This document shows positions 6,289 to 7,066 of a stretch of 7,066 nucleotides of DNA, in pieces. The notes under the pieces are model-generated. The model worked only from the letters and a program-made list of their open reading frames with translations, made no database searches and was not told the origin of the DNA. The stretch lies in assembly GCA_937901285.1 (NCBI GenBank), contig CALCHI010000242.1, positions 1 to 7,066 on the forward strand, given 5' to 3'. A program made the translations under genes and the position numbers. Position 1 is the first letter of the stretch, and each line of letters opens with the position of its first letter. Source of the DNA: UBA8437 sp003445035 (GTDB lineage Bacteria > Planctomycetota > Planctomycetia > Planctomycetales > Planctomycetaceae).

Positions 6289-6529
6289 CCGTCGCGACGT
6301 TGATCCGTCGCCCGCCACGGTCGAAGAACACGGTGCCCTCGACCAGCGAGAACAGCGTGTAGTCGTTCCCCATGCCCACGTTCTGACCGGGGTGCCACTT
6401 GGTTCCACACTGGCGAGCCAGGATGTTGCCGGCGTAGACAGACTCGCCGCCGAACTTCTTGATCCCACGTCGCTGGGCATTCGAATCGCGTCCGTTGCGA
6501 ACCGATCCCTGTCCCTTTTTGTGTGCCAT
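6281..6529 (-). CDS. rpmA: 50S ribosomal protein L27
   Basis: The 82-residue product is L27, a large-subunit protein whose N-terminal arm reaches toward the peptidyl transferase centre. Recognisable parts are AHKKGQGSVRNGRDS (2-16), the family hallmark arm, then KKFGGESVYAGNILARQCGT and KWHPGQNVGMGNDYTLFSLVEG. The length is normal, and the N-terminus lacks the cleaved extension found in Firmicutes. GQGS in place of the common GGGS recalls chlamydial and planctomycete L27, in line with a PVC bacterium. Only a poor Shine-Dalgarno-like AGAG precedes the ATG. The usual partner rplU (L21) is not upstream and obg is not downstream, so the gene appears to stand alone, with a separate promoter suggested in the gap before it. 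Confidence 0.97.
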   Translation of the reverse strand: MAHKKGQGSVRNGRDSNAQRRGIKKFGGESVYAGNILARQCGTKWHPGQNVGMGNDYTLFSLVEGTVFFDRGGRRINVATAE

Positions 6530-6613
6530 CGCTCTGACCGTCGCCTGGAAGACTGGATTCCCGACCGGTCACCGGGACCGACCGACCGCGGCACGTCCTG
6601 CCACGATCGCCCT

Positions 6614-6622
6614 ATTCTATCA
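6614..6622 (-). promoter_or_regulatory. Possible extended -10 promoter for rpmA, sharing the upstream stop codon
   Basis: Read on the minus strand the sequence is TGATAGAAT: an extended -10 form, TG, one base, then TAGAAT (five of six matches to TATAAT). No -35 box lies at a standard distance, as expected for an extended -10 promoter. The TGA is also the stop codon of the DUF3887-like gene, followed in frame by TAG. The predicted leader to the L27 ATG is about 75-80 bases. One short motif is weak evidence. Confidence 0.3.
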
Positions 6623-7066
6623 GTTGGAGGTCGGTTTTGGCGAGTCCGCGCCGGTGGCCTTCGGCGTGGCCGGTTTCGGTTTCGGCGGAGGGAGGAAGAA
6701 GAGCCCGACGACCTGCTTCTTGTTGTTGAAAGAGATACGCAGGATGAGCGGCGTCTTCTCGAAGGTGCACAGCAGGTCGACGACCAGATTGGCCTGGATG
6801 GTTTTCACCGTGGCGGACTTGTCGACGGACTGGTACGCACCGGCCTGGGTCTGGAGGGTTTGCCAGAGGGCTTTCAACTTGTCGGCCGGGAGAGCTTTCA
6901 GGACGTCCGGTGAGAAGGTCATCGCCGCCTTGGTGAAACGGCCGGCGATGAGGTCGGCCAGCAGGTCGCGAGCCGCAGTTTCGGCGGGAGATGGTCGGGA
7001 GGCGGGAGTTGCCGCTGGTTTTGCCGCTGGTTTTGCCGCTGGTTTTGCTGCCCGGGGCCGAAGGGG
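6620..7066 (-). CDS. DUF3887-like protein, N-terminus cut by the window edge
   Basis: The frame is open to the right window edge, so the start and any signal peptide lie outside. The visible 148 residues begin with an Ala/Lys/Pro/Arg-rich linker containing AAKP repeats, then a compact domain. That domain starts with a helix (ARDLLADLIAGRFTKAAMTF), continues with PADKLKALWQTLQTQAGAY, and ends in strands (VVDLLCTFEKTPLILRISFN and VVGLFFLPP). The pattern, including LPADKLKALW, an aromatic after AGA, and a closing VVGLFF, fits DUF3887, a small domain often found before alpha/beta hydrolase domains or alone in secreted proteins. Here it ends in a Pro/Lys-rich tail, so no hydrolase follows. The function is unknown. 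A Met at 6922 could mimic a start, but it lies inside the domain's first helix and the open frame continues upstream, so it is not the real start. Confidence 0.75.
   Translation of the reverse strand, partial: PLRPRAAKPAAKPAAKPAATPASRPSPAETAARDLLADLIAGRFTKAAMTFSPDVLKALPADKLKALWQTLQTQAGAYQSVDKSATVKTIQANLVVDLLCTFEKTPLILRISFNNKKQVVGLFFLPPPKPKPATPKATGADSPKPTSN
7010..7045 (-). repeat. Three perfect 12-base tandem repeats encoding AAKP
   Basis: TGCCGCTGGTTT occurs three times in a row (7010-7021, 7022-7033, 7034-7045), followed by a partial, changed copy (TGCTGCC). On the minus strand it encodes Ala-Ala-Lys-Pro units in the linker before the DUF3887-like domain. Each unit is four whole codons, so gain or loss of copies keeps the frame. 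The identical copies suggest recent slippage. Confidence 0.9.

Noticed and set aside
6576..6588. GACC tandem repeat in the rpmA leader region
   Set aside because: Three 4-base units in GC-rich sequence are within chance expectation and no function can be supported.
1..7066. CRISPR array, tRNA, rRNA, insertion sequence or defence system
   Set aside because: I saw no spaced direct repeats, cloverleaf-like sequence, transposase motif, terminal inverted repeats or defence-related domains on either strand.

Overview
The window looks like a stretch of a GC-rich bacterial chromosome, most probably from Planctomycetota. That assignment rests on several weak lines: a PVC-like L27 sequence (AHKKGQGS...RNGRDSNAQRR), a phosphofructokinase with an insert of the kind I associate with planctomycete enzymes, several short secreted or lipid-anchored proteins of no obvious function, and weak or absent Shine-Dalgarno sites before some genes. 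It is inference, since no rRNA or other decisive marker is present. I see no CRISPR array, tRNA, insertion sequence, phage or plasmid gene, and no sign of recent transfer.

Layout, left to right. The 3' part of an enolase-superfamily (mandelate racemase/muconate lactonizing type) gene runs on the plus strand to 631. After a 187-base gap comes a glycine-rich secreted protein or lipoprotein (819-1580, plus). A 182-base gap with a short palindrome leads to a large predicted lipoprotein (1763-3688, plus) built from five diverged copies of a ~110-119-residue NTF2-like unit. Its 3' end overlaps, tail to tail, the end of a 6-phosphofructokinase gene on the minus strand (3603-5006). A divergent intergenic region (5007-5113) carries the best promoter of the window, with a perfect inverted repeat at the expected transcription start, and serves an HtrA/DegP-like serine protease with one PDZ domain (5114-6280, plus). 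That gene ends exactly where the minus-strand gene for ribosomal protein L27 (6281-6529) ends, and a small perfect hairpin spans both stop codons. Last comes a minus-strand DUF3887-like protein (6620-7066), cut at its N-terminal side by the window edge, with an Ala-Ala-Lys-Pro repeat encoded by a 12-base tandem repeat.

The genes do not form one pathway. They look like single-gene units in alternating orientation: housekeeping functions (glycolysis, ribosome, envelope protein quality control) mixed with lineage-specific envelope proteins. The most unusual item is the five-copy repeat lipoprotein. I found no convincing evidence of a defence, secretion or biosynthetic system.
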